Notes under the pieces: generated by a model | Databases searched by the model: none | Seen by the model: the letters and a program-made list of their open reading frames with translations, nothing else | Told to the model about the DNA's origin: nothing | Source of the DNA: Ilyomonas sp965199845 | GTDB lineage: Bacteria; Bacteroidota; Bacteroidia; Chitinophagales; Chitinophagaceae | DNA: 64,000 nt | Direction: 5' to 3' | NCBI GenBank assembly: GCA_965199845.1 | Contig: CBDATZ010000042.1 | Coordinates: 586,382-650,381, forward strand | Shown here: positions 41,713-50,688 of the stretch, piece by piece | Layout: each line of letters opens with the position of its first letter | How positions within the stretch are numbered: position 1 is the stretch's first letter | Position numbers and translations under genes: made by a program

Positions 41713-43377
41713 ATGTTACTAAAGAAAGTATTATTCATTCTTTCTGTTTTCTTCATCCGGATTTGTATTGCGCAAGTCAGCATTATTCCGCAGCCGCAAT
41801 CGGTAACCATGCCGGCAGCCGGTGGTTCTTTTACCATTACTTCATCCACACAAATAGTAGCCACTGCCGAAACCCGTAACAGCGCTGATTTTTTGAATGA
41901 TTATTTGAAAGAAGTTTACAACTTTACTTTGCCCGTTACTGAAAAATCAACAAAAGCAGCTGCGATTGTTTTATCTGTTATAAAGCCGCAACACACAGCA
42001 ATTGCAGGCGCTTATACAATCAATGTTTCAGCCAATAACATTGCGATTAAAGGTGAAGATGCAGCCGGAACTTTTTATGGAATACAAACGCTTTTGCAAT
42101 TGTTGCCTGTAGAAAAAGCAACTTCACTTGCCGTTCCATTTGTGAATATCAATGATAAGCCTCGCTTTGAATATCGCGGGTTGATGCTGGATGTTGGTCG
42201 TCATTTTTTCCCGGTTTCTTTTGTAAAGAAATACATTGATTTTATTGCACTGCACAAGATGAATTATTTTCACTGGCATCTTACCGAAGACCAGGGCTGG
42301 CGTATTGAAATCAAGAAATATCCGTTGCTTACGCAAAAAGGTGCCTGGCGCAACGGAACCATCATTGGTCATCATCCCGGTACCGGAAACGATAACGAGC
42401 GCAGCGGTGGTTTTTATACACAGGAAGAGATTAAAGATGTGGTGGCTTATGCGGCAAAAAGATACATAACTATAGTTCCGGAAATTGAAATGCCGGGTCA
42501 CGCCAGCGCAGCCATTGCTGCTTATCCTGAATTGAGTTGTTTTCCGGATGAACCAACTATAAAATATTTTCCAACAAAAGGTACCTGGGGCGGCGACAGC
42601 GCCGGAAAGCAGGTGCAGCAAGCCTGGGGCGTATATGACGATGTGTATGTGCCGAGTGATAATACTTTTAAGTTCCTGGAAAATGTGCTTGATGAAGTGT
42701 TTGCTTTGTTCCCCGGAAAGTACATTCATATTGGTGGTGATGAATGCCCGAAGACAAACTGGAAACGTTCTGATTTCTGCCAGAAACTCATGAAAGAAAA
42801 AGGACTGAAAGATGAAAATGAATTGCAAAGTTATTTTGTGCAGCGAATAGAAAAATACATAAACAGCAAAGGTAAAATTATGATTGGCTGGGATGAGATT
42901 CTCGAAGGCGGTTTGGCGCAAAACGCAATGGTAATGAGCTGGCGCGGTGAAGAAGGCGGCATTGCGGCAGCGAAGCAAAAGCATAAAGTAATTATGACGC
43001 CCGGCGGTTATGTGTACTTAGATCATTCACAAAACAAACCGGAAGATTCGTTAACAATCGGCGGATATTTACCGATAAACCAGGTTTATAATTACGAACC
43101 GATACCAGCCGAATTGCATACCAGCGACAGCAGTTTTGTTTGGGGTGCGCAGGCAAATGTCTGGACAGAATATATTGCAAACGAAAAGAAAGTCGAATAC
43201 ACAATTTTTCCAAGAGTAAGCGCATTAAGCGAAGTGTTGTGGAGCTCTAAAGCGGCGCGTAATTACGATGACTTTTCTAAGCGGTTAGCCACACAAGTAA
43301 AGCGTTATGACTTGTGGAATGCTAACTATTCGAAACAGGCGATTGCAAACATGAAAACTGCCAATATAAATCAGTAA
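41713..43377 (+). CDS. GH20 beta-N-acetylhexosaminidase, exported
   Basis: A 554-residue glycoside hydrolase family 20 enzyme that releases terminal GlcNAc or GalNAc. The signal peptide is KKVLFILSVFFIRICIAQ. An N-terminal GH20b domain (about 22-140; IIPQPQSVTMPAAGG) precedes the TIM barrel (RFEYRGLMLDVGRHF). The catalytic pair is Asp343-Glu344 in HIGGDECPKTNW, and the substrate Trp positions are in HWHLTEDQGWRIE and VWGAQANVWTEYI. Such enzymes act on chitin fragments or host glycans. Single gene, with its own terminator. Confidence 0.95.
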   Translation: MLLKKVLFILSVFFIRICIAQVSIIPQPQSVTMPAAGGSFTITSSTQIVATAETRNSADFLNDYLKEVYNFTLPVTEKSTKAAAIVLSVIKPQHTAIAGAYTINVSANNIAIKGEDAAGTFYGIQTLLQLLPVEKATSLAVPFVNINDKPRFEYRGLMLDVGRHFFPVSFVKKYIDFIALHKMNYFHWHLTEDQGWRIEIKKYPLLTQKGAWRNGTIIGHHPGTGNDNERSGGFYTQEEIKDVVAYAAKRYITIVPEIEMPGHASAAIAAYPELSCFPDEPTIKYFPTKGTWGGDSAGKQVQQAWGVYDDVYVPSDNTFKFLENVLDEVFALFPGKYIHIGGDECPKTNWKRSDFCQKLMKEKGLKDENELQSYFVQRIEKYINSKGKIMIGWDEILEGGLAQNAMVMSWRGEEGGIAAAKQKHKVIMTPGGYVYLDHSQNKPEDSLTIGGYLPINQVYNYEPIPAELHTSDSSFVWGAQANVWTEYIANEKKVEYTIFPRVSALSEVLWSSKAARNYDDFSKRLATQVKRYDLWNANYSKQAIANMKTANINQ

Positions 43378-43412
43378 TAGCTGTAATAAAATAAACAAAT
43401 TTTATTGTTATG

Positions 43413-43454
43413 AAAAGTCTTTACAACTGTGCTTTGCCGCTTGTAAAGACTTTT
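43413..43454 (+). terminator. Rho-independent terminator
   Basis: A perfect 14-bp stem (AAAAGTCTTTACAA with TTGTAAAGACTTTT) and 14-nt loop, followed by CTTTTTG. It ends the hexosaminidase transcript. Confidence 0.85.
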
Positions 43455-43476
43455 CTTTTTGCAAAAAAGAATCGTT

Positions 43477-43484
43477 TACTTTTG
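43477..43484 (+). promoter_or_regulatory. -7 box for small membrane protein gene
   Basis: TACTTTTG matches TAnnTTTG exactly, 37 bp upstream of the small gene at 43522. A TTG at 43459 is only 15 nt upstream, shorter than usual, so support is partial. Confidence 0.4.
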
Positions 43485-43521
43485 AAAGTAACTTTTTATA
43501 AATCTTTTAAAAAATTGGTTT

Positions 43522-43680
43522 ATGGATTTTAAAATTGAAAATGCCAGGCGTTCTAAAATCCGGCTGTTCCAGGAGTTTCAATATTTAGATTTGATTCCGT
43601 ATTCTTTAGCCTTATTACTGTTAATCGCCAGCCTTTATATTATTGTTACGTTTGAAAACATAGTTCATTCTATAAAATGA
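43522..43680 (+). CDS. 52-residue single-helix membrane protein, unknown
   Basis: A short reading frame from ATG 43522 to TGA 43680: a polar N-terminus (MDFKIENARRSKIRLFQEF), then one hydrophobic helix (YSLALLLLIASLYIIVTF near residues 27-44) and a short polar tail. It follows a terminator and an exact TAnnTTTG box at a suitable distance, which is the main argument for it being real. No family is recognised. Confidence 0.5.
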   Translation: MDFKIENARRSKIRLFQEFQYLDLIPYSLALLLLIASLYIIVTFENIVHSIK

Positions 43681-43801
43681 TTTGTATTATACATCAATAT
43701 ATCAATCCACTTCTTCGCATCTTCAAACTTAAAAAATTTACTGCTTTCATTTTATCCTGATATAGAATTTCTGCCAACAAATCATGCACGAAAATTGAGA
43801 C

Positions 43802-43832
43802 TTCATGCGCAAACAAGTCATTAGCGCATGAA
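43802..43832 (+). promoter_or_regulatory. Inverted repeat covering the start codon of the hydroxyacid dehydrogenase
   Basis: TTCATGCGC (43802-43810) pairs perfectly with GCGCATGAA (43824-43832) over a 13-nt loop. The ATG at 43828-43830 is inside the right arm, so the RNA hairpin would hide the initiation codon. Confidence 0.5.
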
Positions 43833-44811
43833 TCATAAAAAAGTATTTATTACAAGACAAATTCCCGAAGCTGGTTTGCAGCTTTTGCAGGAAGCCGGTT
43901 GCACGATAACACAACATGAAAAAAAACGAGAACTAACACCACAGGAATTAATTTTTCACTGTAAAGAAAACGATGCTTTGTTAAGTGCCGGTCCGAATAA
44001 AATGGACGCGGCTTTTTTGCAGGAATGCAATCATTTAAAAGTCATATCACTGCTTTCAGTTGGTTATGATATTATTGATATTACCGCAGCTACAAAACAA
44101 AAAATCCCGGTCGGGAATACGCCCGGCGTATTAAGCAACGCTACGTCAGATGTAGCTTTCCTGTTGATGATCGCTGTATCGCGCAAAGCTTTTTACCTGA
44201 ACCAGCTTATCCGTAACAACAATTGGAATTTTTACGAACCAACCGCTAACCTGGGTATTGAATTGTATGGCAAAACACTTGGTGTTTTTGGTTTGGGAAA
44301 GATTGGTATTGAGATGGCTAAAAAATGCAAAGCGGCTTATGGCATGAACATCATTTATCACAATCGTAATCATAACGAAGCAGCGGAAAAAGAGTTCGGC
44401 GCCGTCTATGTTTCTTTTAATGAATTGTTGCATCAAAGCGATGTTTTATCGGTTCATGTAAACTTGTCTGAAGAAACAAAAGGCATCTTTAATAAAGCGG
44501 CTTTTAACCAAATGAAACCGACCTCAATTTTTATCAATACAGGAAGAGGCGCTTTGCATAATGAAGCCGATTTAACAGACGCATTGAAAACAGGGAAAAT
44601 ATGGGGTGCAGGTTTAGATGTAACCAATCCCGAACCGATGCAAAGCAACAACCAATTGCTTTCTATGCCAACGGTTTGCGTATTGCCGCACATTGGTTCG
44701 GCAACAGTAGAAACGAGAAATGCCATGGCAAAAATATCTGCGCAAAATGTAATTGCCGGTCTCGAAGGCAAGCGTTTGCCTTACATTGTAAATCCGGAAG
44801 TGTATAAGTAA
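43828..44811 (+). CDS. D-2-hydroxyacid dehydrogenase (glyoxylate/hydroxypyruvate reductase-like)
   Basis: A 327-residue NAD(P)-dependent D-isomer 2-hydroxyacid dehydrogenase. The catalytic domain shows LLSVGYDIIDITAATKQKIP, the Rossmann motif is LGVFGLGKIGIEMAKK, and the substrate/catalytic residues are in INTGRGALHNEADL (Arg), the Glu in TNPEPM and His in LPHIGSAT. It best fits glyoxylate reductase or D-glycerate dehydrogenase (GRHPR/GyaR type). Initiation may be modulated by the start-codon hairpin. It is followed 178 bp later by purH on the same strand. Confidence 0.92.
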   Translation: MNHKKVFITRQIPEAGLQLLQEAGCTITQHEKKRELTPQELIFHCKENDALLSAGPNKMDAAFLQECNHLKVISLLSVGYDIIDITAATKQKIPVGNTPGVLSNATSDVAFLLMIAVSRKAFYLNQLIRNNNWNFYEPTANLGIELYGKTLGVFGLGKIGIEMAKKCKAAYGMNIIYHNRNHNEAAEKEFGAVYVSFNELLHQSDVLSVHVNLSEETKGIFNKAAFNQMKPTSIFINTGRGALHNEADLTDALKTGKIWGAGLDVTNPEPMQSNNQLLSMPTVCVLPHIGSATVETRNAMAKISAQNVIAGLEGKRLPYIVNPEVYK

Positions 44812-44988
44812 AAGAAGCTCATTTTCTGCTGATACATTCTGAAAACCATTGTCAGCTTCATTCGTATGAAATGATGTTGATAAAATATTGTTCAATCGTG
44901 TAACAGAAAAGGCATCCGTTTTCTTTGCTTCTAAAAATGAAATACTATTGCACCTGAAATTTATTCATCGTTATAACGTCCTGTTCGT

Positions 44989-46497
44989 ATGCAAAAGAAA
45001 ATACAATCTGCACTGATTTCTGTTTTTTATAAAGATGGTTTAGAACCTTTAATAAAAGAGTTGGAACTACTCAACATTACAATTTATTCGACCGGCGGAA
45101 CGCAAAAGTTCATAGAAGATTTGGGTGCCAAATGCGTGCCGGTAGAAAGTCTTACTTCCTATCCTTCTATTCTTGGCGGGCGCGTTAAAACGCTTCACCC
45201 GTCTGTGTTTGGAGGTATTTTAGGAAGGAGAGAAGTGGCGCAGGATATGGAGGAAATGAAGCAATACAATATTCCTGAAATTGATTTGGTAATTGTTGAT
45301 TTATATCCGTTTGAAGAAACGCTTCGCAATACAACTGAAGAGAAAGCGATCATTGAAAAAATTGATATTGGCGGACCTTCTATGATTCGCGCAGCAGCTA
45401 AAAATTTTAAAGATTTGGTTGTAATTGCAGCTAAAGAAGATTACAGTAAACTGGTAACATTATTACAAAAAGAAAATGGAATTACATCAATCGAAGATCG
45501 CAAAAGCTTTGCTGCCAAAGCGTTTGAAGTCGTGATGAATTATGATATTGCCATATCAGATTATTTCAATAAAAAAGAAACATCAAGTGCAAAACAATCG
45601 CTTCGTTACGGTGAAAATCCGCATCAGAAAGCCGTTTTTTATGGTGATTTAAAAGAAGTATTTGACCAGCTTAACGGCAAAGAACTTTCTTATAATAACC
45701 TGGTTGATGTTGATGCTGCTATACAGTTAATTCAGGAATTTCCTCTGCAAAATTCGCTTTATACATTTGCTATTATTAAACACACAAATGTTTGCGGAAT
45801 CGCGCAGCGCAACACTGTAAAAGACAGCTGGGACGCAGGTTTGGCAGGCGATAATGAAAGTGCTTTTGGCGGCGTTTTAGTTTGCAACGGAAGCATTGAT
45901 AAAGCCACCGCAGAAGCTATAAACGAAATCTTTTTCGAAGTGTTGATTGCGCCTGCTTTTGATGAAGACGCACTCACTGTTTTGCGCAGCAAAAAGAACC
46001 GTATTTTGTTACAGCTTCACGATTTGCCTCATCTGAAACGCGAACAATATAAATCGTTACTCAATGGAATGCTATTGCAGGATATGGATGAAGGCAATTA
46101 TACAGACTGGAAAGAAGTAGGCGGCAGAGAAACTACCGCAGAGGAAAAAGATGATCTTGTTTTTGCCAATATAGTTTGCAAACATTTAAAAAGTAATGCC
46201 ATTGCTTTGGTAAAAAATAAGCAACTCGTTGGCAAAGGTTGCGGGCAAACCAGCCGTATAGATTCGCTTCGGCAAAGTATAGATAAAGCTAAACAATTCA
46301 ACTTTAGTTTGGATGGAGCTGTATTGGCTTCCGATGCGTTTTTTCCATTTAACGATTGTGTGCAAATGGCTCACGCCGCGGGTATTGCAGCGTTCATTCA
46401 GCCCGGCGGTTCTGTGCGCGATAAAGACAGCATAGAATATTGCGTTCAAAATAAATTAGCTATGGTGATGACGGATTTGCGTCACTTTAAACATTGA
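44989..46497 (+). CDS. purH: Bifunctional AICAR formyltransferase / IMP cyclohydrolase
   Basis: A 502-residue PurH carrying the last two steps of de novo IMP synthesis. The N-terminal IMP cyclohydrolase (MGS-like) domain has LLNITIYSTGGTQKFIEDLG and GGRVKTLHPSVFGGIL. The C-terminal AICAR transformylase has Lys264-His265 in IIKHTNVCG and the end signature PGGSVRDKDSIEYC. Length is slightly short of E. coli PurH (529). It stands alone with a strong terminator behind it. Confidence 0.97.
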   Translation: MQKKIQSALISVFYKDGLEPLIKELELLNITIYSTGGTQKFIEDLGAKCVPVESLTSYPSILGGRVKTLHPSVFGGILGRREVAQDMEEMKQYNIPEIDLVIVDLYPFEETLRNTTEEKAIIEKIDIGGPSMIRAAAKNFKDLVVIAAKEDYSKLVTLLQKENGITSIEDRKSFAAKAFEVVMNYDIAISDYFNKKETSSAKQSLRYGENPHQKAVFYGDLKEVFDQLNGKELSYNNLVDVDAAIQLIQEFPLQNSLYTFAIIKHTNVCGIAQRNTVKDSWDAGLAGDNESAFGGVLVCNGSIDKATAEAINEIFFEVLIAPAFDEDALTVLRSKKNRILLQLHDLPHLKREQYKSLLNGMLLQDMDEGNYTDWKEVGGRETTAEEKDDLVFANIVCKHLKSNAIALVKNKQLVGKGCGQTSRIDSLRQSIDKAKQFNFSLDGAVLASDAFFPFNDCVQMAHAAGIAAFIQPGGSVRDKDSIEYCVQNKLAMVMTDLRHFKH

Positions 46498-46921
46498 TGA
46501 TAATTCGGGATATTGTTACTTTTTACTGAATACTTTTATAAACGGCATCCTTTTATGATGCCGTTTCTTTTGATAAGATTTATCAACTTTTCACGTAAAA
46601 TAATTGGTATAAAACAGGAGTATTTCTTAATATTTTTCTGTCAACCGAAACGATTATTGCTATGCTTATTTCATTTAGTAATCAAACCAATAAATGATTT
46701 CATTGTTCTACATTTTAAATTATGACGAGCAAATAGATCGTATTTGTTTTGTAGTATCAAAATATAGGAAATAGAGTTTTCTGTTAACAGGTAAATCCTT
46801 GTTTATCGTGCTTTATGCAGTATAATTATAATCTGGCGATTTGTTTTATAATCAACGCAGCATGTTATTTGTCTTTTAAGTCCTTTATAAAGCAATCCTT
46901 TTTTCGTAAATTCGTTATCCG
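46498..46921. other. Intergenic region between purH and RelA/SpoT gene
   Basis: 424 bp. A terminator lies at 46540-46566; the rest is AT-rich and shows no gene. A plus-strand frame of 70 codons starting at 46513 overlaps the terminator and has no coding character. Confidence 0.55.
46540..46566 (+). terminator. Rho-independent terminator of purH
   Basis: AAACGGCATC pairs with GATGCCGTTT across a 7-nt loop and is followed by CTTTTG. Confidence 0.85.
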
Positions 46922-49189
46922 ATGGAAAATGAGCAAGCAGCAATAAACGATGTCGTTTTACCTAAATATACACTATCAGACGAGCAGGAAAAGAAAGAAA
47001 TTCTGCGTTCTTACCGTGCTCTTTTAAGAAGTCTTCGCAGTAAGTTAAAACGTGGCGATAAAGAAGTTGTGCGCCATGCTTTTGAAATGGCTGCCGAAGC
47101 GCATAAAACCATGCGCCGTAAAAGCGGCGAACCTTATATTCTGCACCCGCTTGCCGTTGCCATGATATGCGTAGAAGAAATTGGTTTGGGCGTACGAAGC
47201 ACCATTTGTTCTTTGCTTCACGATACGGTAGAAGATACGGATGTAACACTCGAAGATGTAGAGCGCGAATTTGGCAATGAGATAGCCCGCATTGTAAACG
47301 GATTAACAAAAATATCTGGCGTTATAGATGCCAGCAGCAGCCAGCAGGCAGAGAATTTTAAAAAGATATTGCTTACCCTTACCGACGATCCGCGCGTTAT
47401 TTTAATAAAGCTGGCTGATCGGTTACATAATATGCGTACGCTCGACTATATGAAGCGCGAAAAGCAGCTTAAAATTTCCAGTGAAACTGTTTGGGTGTAC
47501 GCGCCGCTGGCGCATCGTATGGGTTTGTATAATATTAAAACTGAACTGGAAGATCTTTCCATGAAATATCTTGAGCCGCAGGAATATAAAAATATTGCTA
47601 CTAAACTTGCCGAAACCAAGCGTGAACGTACGCGTTATATCAACGAATTTATTCGGCCCGTGAAAGAAAAGCTACTGGTAAGTGGTTTCAATTTCGAAAT
47701 ATATGGTCGCCCAAAAAGCATTCATTCTATCTGGAATAAAATAAAAAAGAAAGGTGTTGAGTTTGAGGAAGTGTATGATTTGTTTGCCATTCGCGTAATT
47801 TTAAATTCACCGCCGGAACGCGAAAAAGAAGACTGCTGGAAAGTGTATTCTATGATTACGGATGAATATACGCCATCAACTGAACGCTTGCGCGATTGGC
47901 TTAGCAATCCTAAAAGTAATGGTTATGAAGCCTTGCATACAACCGTAATGGGACCACAGGGAAAATGGGTGGAAGTGCAGATACGTACCCAGCGCATGAA
48001 TGAAATTGCAGAGAAAGGATTGGCGGCGCATTATAAATACAAAGAAGGTAGTAATGATGAAGACCGTTTTGATAAATGGTTTGGGCAAATTCGCGAAGCC
48101 ATCAGCAACCAGGATACAGATGGCGTTGATTTTTTACAGGATTTCAAAACCAGTTTTTTGTCCGAAGAAATCTATGTGTACACACCAAAAGGCGATGTAA
48201 AAATGTTGCCGGTTGGCTGCACGGCGCTTGACTTTGCATTTTCTATTCACTCGGCAGTTGGTTCTAAATGTATTGGCGCTAAAGTAAATCATAAACTGGT
48301 TTCTATCAGTCATAAATTACATAGCGGCGACCAAATTGAAATTATTACAAGCAGTAAACAAAAACCTACCGAAGACTGGCTTCATTTTGTTGTAACGGCG
48401 AAAGCAAAAAGCAAAATAAAAGATGCGCTGAAAGAAGAAAAACGAACTATCGCAGAAGACGGAAAAGCCTTTGCACAGCGCAAAGTGGAAGGCATGGGCG
48501 CTGCTTTCAGCCAGGGAAATATTGATGAACTGGTGTCTTATTATAAAATGAATTCGCAGCTTGATTTGTTCTACCAGATTGCGGTTAAACATATTGATTT
48601 AAAAGAGTTGAAAGAGTTCCAGGTTCTTGGCGATAAGCTGGAAATTCCGAAACCACAAAAGCCGGTTGTCGAAAATAAAGCGGAGCCCGACCATAAGACG
48701 CCGTCAAATAAAAAAGATTCGGAACTGATCATATTTGGCGAGAGCAGCGACCGGATTATGTACACGCTTGCCAAATGTTGCAGTCCCATTCCCGGCGATG
48801 ATGTATTTGGTTTTGTAAGCACAGGTAAAGGGTTAATTATTCATCGTACCAGTTGCCCGAATGCCACGCAAATGATGGCAAATTATGGGCATCGGATTGT
48901 GAAAACAAAATGGGCAAAAAATAAAGAGATTTCTTTTTTAACCGGGTTAAAAATTGTTGGTATGGACGATGTTGGTGTTATAAATAAAATTACAAACATC
49001 ATTAGCGGCGATATGCGTATAAATATTTCTGCCTTAACCATCGAATCGGGTGAAGGTTTGTTTGAAGGAACGGTTAGGGTGTTTGTGCATGATAAGGAAG
49101 AACTGGACGAATTGGTTGAGCGTCTGAAGAAGCTAAATGGCATTCAGGCAGTCGACAGGTTTGACGCGGAAGAAGTGAATTTAAAATGA
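46922..49189 (+). CDS. Bifunctional (p)ppGpp synthetase/hydrolase, RelA/SpoT family
   Basis: A 755-residue long RSH protein that makes and degrades the stringent-response alarmone. Domains in order: HD hydrolase (about 60-220; LLHDTVEDTD with His100-Asp101), synthetase (about 260-400; YGRPKSIHSIWNKIKKKG, EEVYDLFAIRVIL, NGYEALHTTV), TGS (about 415-475; IYVYTPKGDVKMLPVGCTAL), a Cys-containing regulatory segment (LAKCCSPIPGDDV) and a C-terminal ACT domain (about 670-750). The HD active-site residues are present, so both activities are expected; Bacteroidota usually have one such Rel enzyme. Single gene. Confidence 0.96.
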   Translation: MENEQAAINDVVLPKYTLSDEQEKKEILRSYRALLRSLRSKLKRGDKEVVRHAFEMAAEAHKTMRRKSGEPYILHPLAVAMICVEEIGLGVRSTICSLLHDTVEDTDVTLEDVEREFGNEIARIVNGLTKISGVIDASSSQQAENFKKILLTLTDDPRVILIKLADRLHNMRTLDYMKREKQLKISSETVWVYAPLAHRMGLYNIKTELEDLSMKYLEPQEYKNIATKLAETKRERTRYINEFIRPVKEKLLVSGFNFEIYGRPKSIHSIWNKIKKKGVEFEEVYDLFAIRVILNSPPEREKEDCWKVYSMITDEYTPSTERLRDWLSNPKSNGYEALHTTVMGPQGKWVEVQIRTQRMNEIAEKGLAAHYKYKEGSNDEDRFDKWFGQIREAISNQDTDGVDFLQDFKTSFLSEEIYVYTPKGDVKMLPVGCTALDFAFSIHSAVGSKCIGAKVNHKLVSISHKLHSGDQIEIITSSKQKPTEDWLHFVVTAKAKSKIKDALKEEKRTIAEDGKAFAQRKVEGMGAAFSQGNIDELVSYYKMNSQLDLFYQIAVKHIDLKELKEFQVLGDKLEIPKPQKPVVENKAEPDHKTPSNKKDSELIIFGESSDRIMYTLAKCCSPIPGDDVFGFVSTGKGLIIHRTSCPNATQMMANYGHRIVKTKWAKNKEISFLTGLKIVGMDDVGVINKITNIISGDMRINISALTIESGEGLFEGTVRVFVHDKEELDELVERLKKLNGIQAVDRFDAEEVNLK

Positions 49190-49306
49190 AAGCTTTTCAG
49201 TAATTTTTATAGCGATGAAATATCACTAAATTGATAACAGGTCTTTCTTGGAGTTGCCGGTGATAATAACACAAAACTGTATTTCCATTCAATCTTTTCT
49301 CTGCTT

Positions 49307-49424
49307 TTATTTATAATAATCTTTATACCAGTTTACAAATTGTTTTACACCAAAAGCTATGCTGGTTGTGGGTTTAAAAAAGGAAGCCAATAAAACCGGC
49401 GGTACCGGTAACTAATATTTTCAT
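49307..49424 (-). pseudogene. Remnant of a nucleotide-sugar epimerase: both ends, middle deleted
   Basis: On the minus strand, ATG at 49424 begins MKILVTGTAGFIGF, the Rossmann start of UDP-glucuronate 4-epimerase-like NAD-dependent epimerases. Only two codons later the sequence jumps, in another frame, to KPTTSIAFGVKQFVNWYKDY followed by YK and a stop at 49307, which is the C-terminus of the same family. About 300 codons are missing. The fragment starts 4 bp after the stop of the glycosyltransferase gene, so the intact gene was the last member of that operon. Confidence 0.8.
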
Positions 49425-49428
49425 CTGG

Positions 49429-50625
49429 TTAACTATTTTTATTCTGCAAAATATCAAAGTATAATTTGTCTATGGCAATAACTTCGTTTTGTTTGGAAAA
49501 ACGTTCGGTTACAAAAGCTTTTCCTTGTTTTCCCATCTTATCGCGAAGGGTTTTATCATCAATTAAAAGCTGAAGTTTATTTACAAAATCATCCAGGTTA
49601 AAATCATCAACGAGGAAGCCTGTTTCGTTATGGATTACTGTATCTCTTACGCCACCGACATTCGTTGCTACAACCGTTTTTCCAAACAACTGCGCTTCGA
49701 TTAAAGAAACCGGCGTTCCTTCATTTAAAGAAGTTGAAACAACAATATCAATGTCTTTTAAAACGGAAGCAATATCTGTAATCCAATGTGTAAAATAAAC
49801 TTTTGTATTGTTTGATTGAATGCTTTCACTCCATTCAATTTGTAGTTGCGCCAGTTCGTTTTGTATGGCTGATTTCCGGTTGCCATCACCAATTATAAAA
49901 AAGCGAACGTCTTTGTTTTGCTGCAGTATTTTTTCTGCAATACGAACGAAAAAAGAATGATTTTTTATCGGCACTATTCTCCCGATAATTGCAATTGTTA
50001 CAGTGCTTTGGGCTAATTTATAATCTCTGCGTAAATCAATTTCCAAATCTTGTTTTATTGTGTAATTTTTTTCATCAACACCAATAAAAACGGTGCTTAT
50101 TTTTTCTGCCGGCGCAATCTTGTAAACGAAACTTAGCTCATAAGCTTGTTGCGGGCTGATCGCAATAATTTTATCGGAAAGAGACGCTAATTTTCTTTCG
50201 ATAAGACATATAAAAGAGGAAATTGTTTTACTGTAATACGAATGAAAAACATGACCGTGATAGGTATGAACAATTGCAGGAACATGCGCAAATTTAGCAG
50301 CCAGGCGACCTAATAAACCAGGCTTAAAACCGTGTGTGTGAACAATATCCGGCTTATCATTTTTAATAAGCTTAGCTATATTTTTAAATGATACAATATC
50401 ATTAAAAGGAAGAATGGAGCGACGAAGCGAGTTAATTTTGATAAAACGAATGGGTTGATTATGTAAGACGAATGGCGTGTCTTTTTCATCCTTTTCTTTC
50501 TCGCCGTAAATAATGGTTACTTCATAGTTTTTAGTAAGATAAAATGCCATTGACAAAGCATCCGTAGAACCACCTGCATGTGAAAGCCGGTTGATGATAA
50601 GAAATAATTTTTTTTTGTCTGGCAC
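49429..50625 (-). CDS. Glycosyltransferase family 4 (GT4) protein
   Basis: A 398-residue GT-B glycosyltransferase from the GTG at 50625 (PDKKKLFLIINRLSHAGGST); the frame extends eight codons further to a TTG, so the start is uncertain. The N-terminal half shows HTHGFKPGLLGRLAAKFA and the C-terminal donor site shows IAIIGRIVPIKNHSFF and the EGTPVSLIEAQLFGKTVVAT motif of GT4 (E-x7-E type). It probably transfers a sugar to a cell-surface polysaccharide or lipid. It lies between an epimerase gene and the deleted remnant of a second epimerase. Confidence 0.9.
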   Translation of the reverse strand: MPDKKKLFLIINRLSHAGGSTDALSMAFYLTKNYEVTIIYGEKEKDEKDTPFVLHNQPIRFIKINSLRRSILPFNDIVSFKNIAKLIKNDKPDIVHTHGFKPGLLGRLAAKFAHVPAIVHTYHGHVFHSYYSKTISSFICLIERKLASLSDKIIAISPQQAYELSFVYKIAPAEKISTVFIGVDEKNYTIKQDLEIDLRRDYKLAQSTVTIAIIGRIVPIKNHSFFVRIAEKILQQNKDVRFFIIGDGNRKSAIQNELAQLQIEWSESIQSNNTKVYFTHWITDIASVLKDIDIVVSTSLNEGTPVSLIEAQLFGKTVVATNVGGVRDTVIHNETGFLVDDFNLDDFVNKLQLLIDDKTLRDKMGKQGKAFVTERFSKQNEVIAIDKLYFDILQNKNS

Positions 50626-50688
50626 GTATAACAATTGAATAAAACACAAGATGGGTTTCCGGCTTTGCGAACGTTGCGAATGTAGATG

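Noticed and set aside
46513..46725. 70-codon plus-strand frame after purH
   Set aside because: It contains the purH terminator hairpin and has no coding character.
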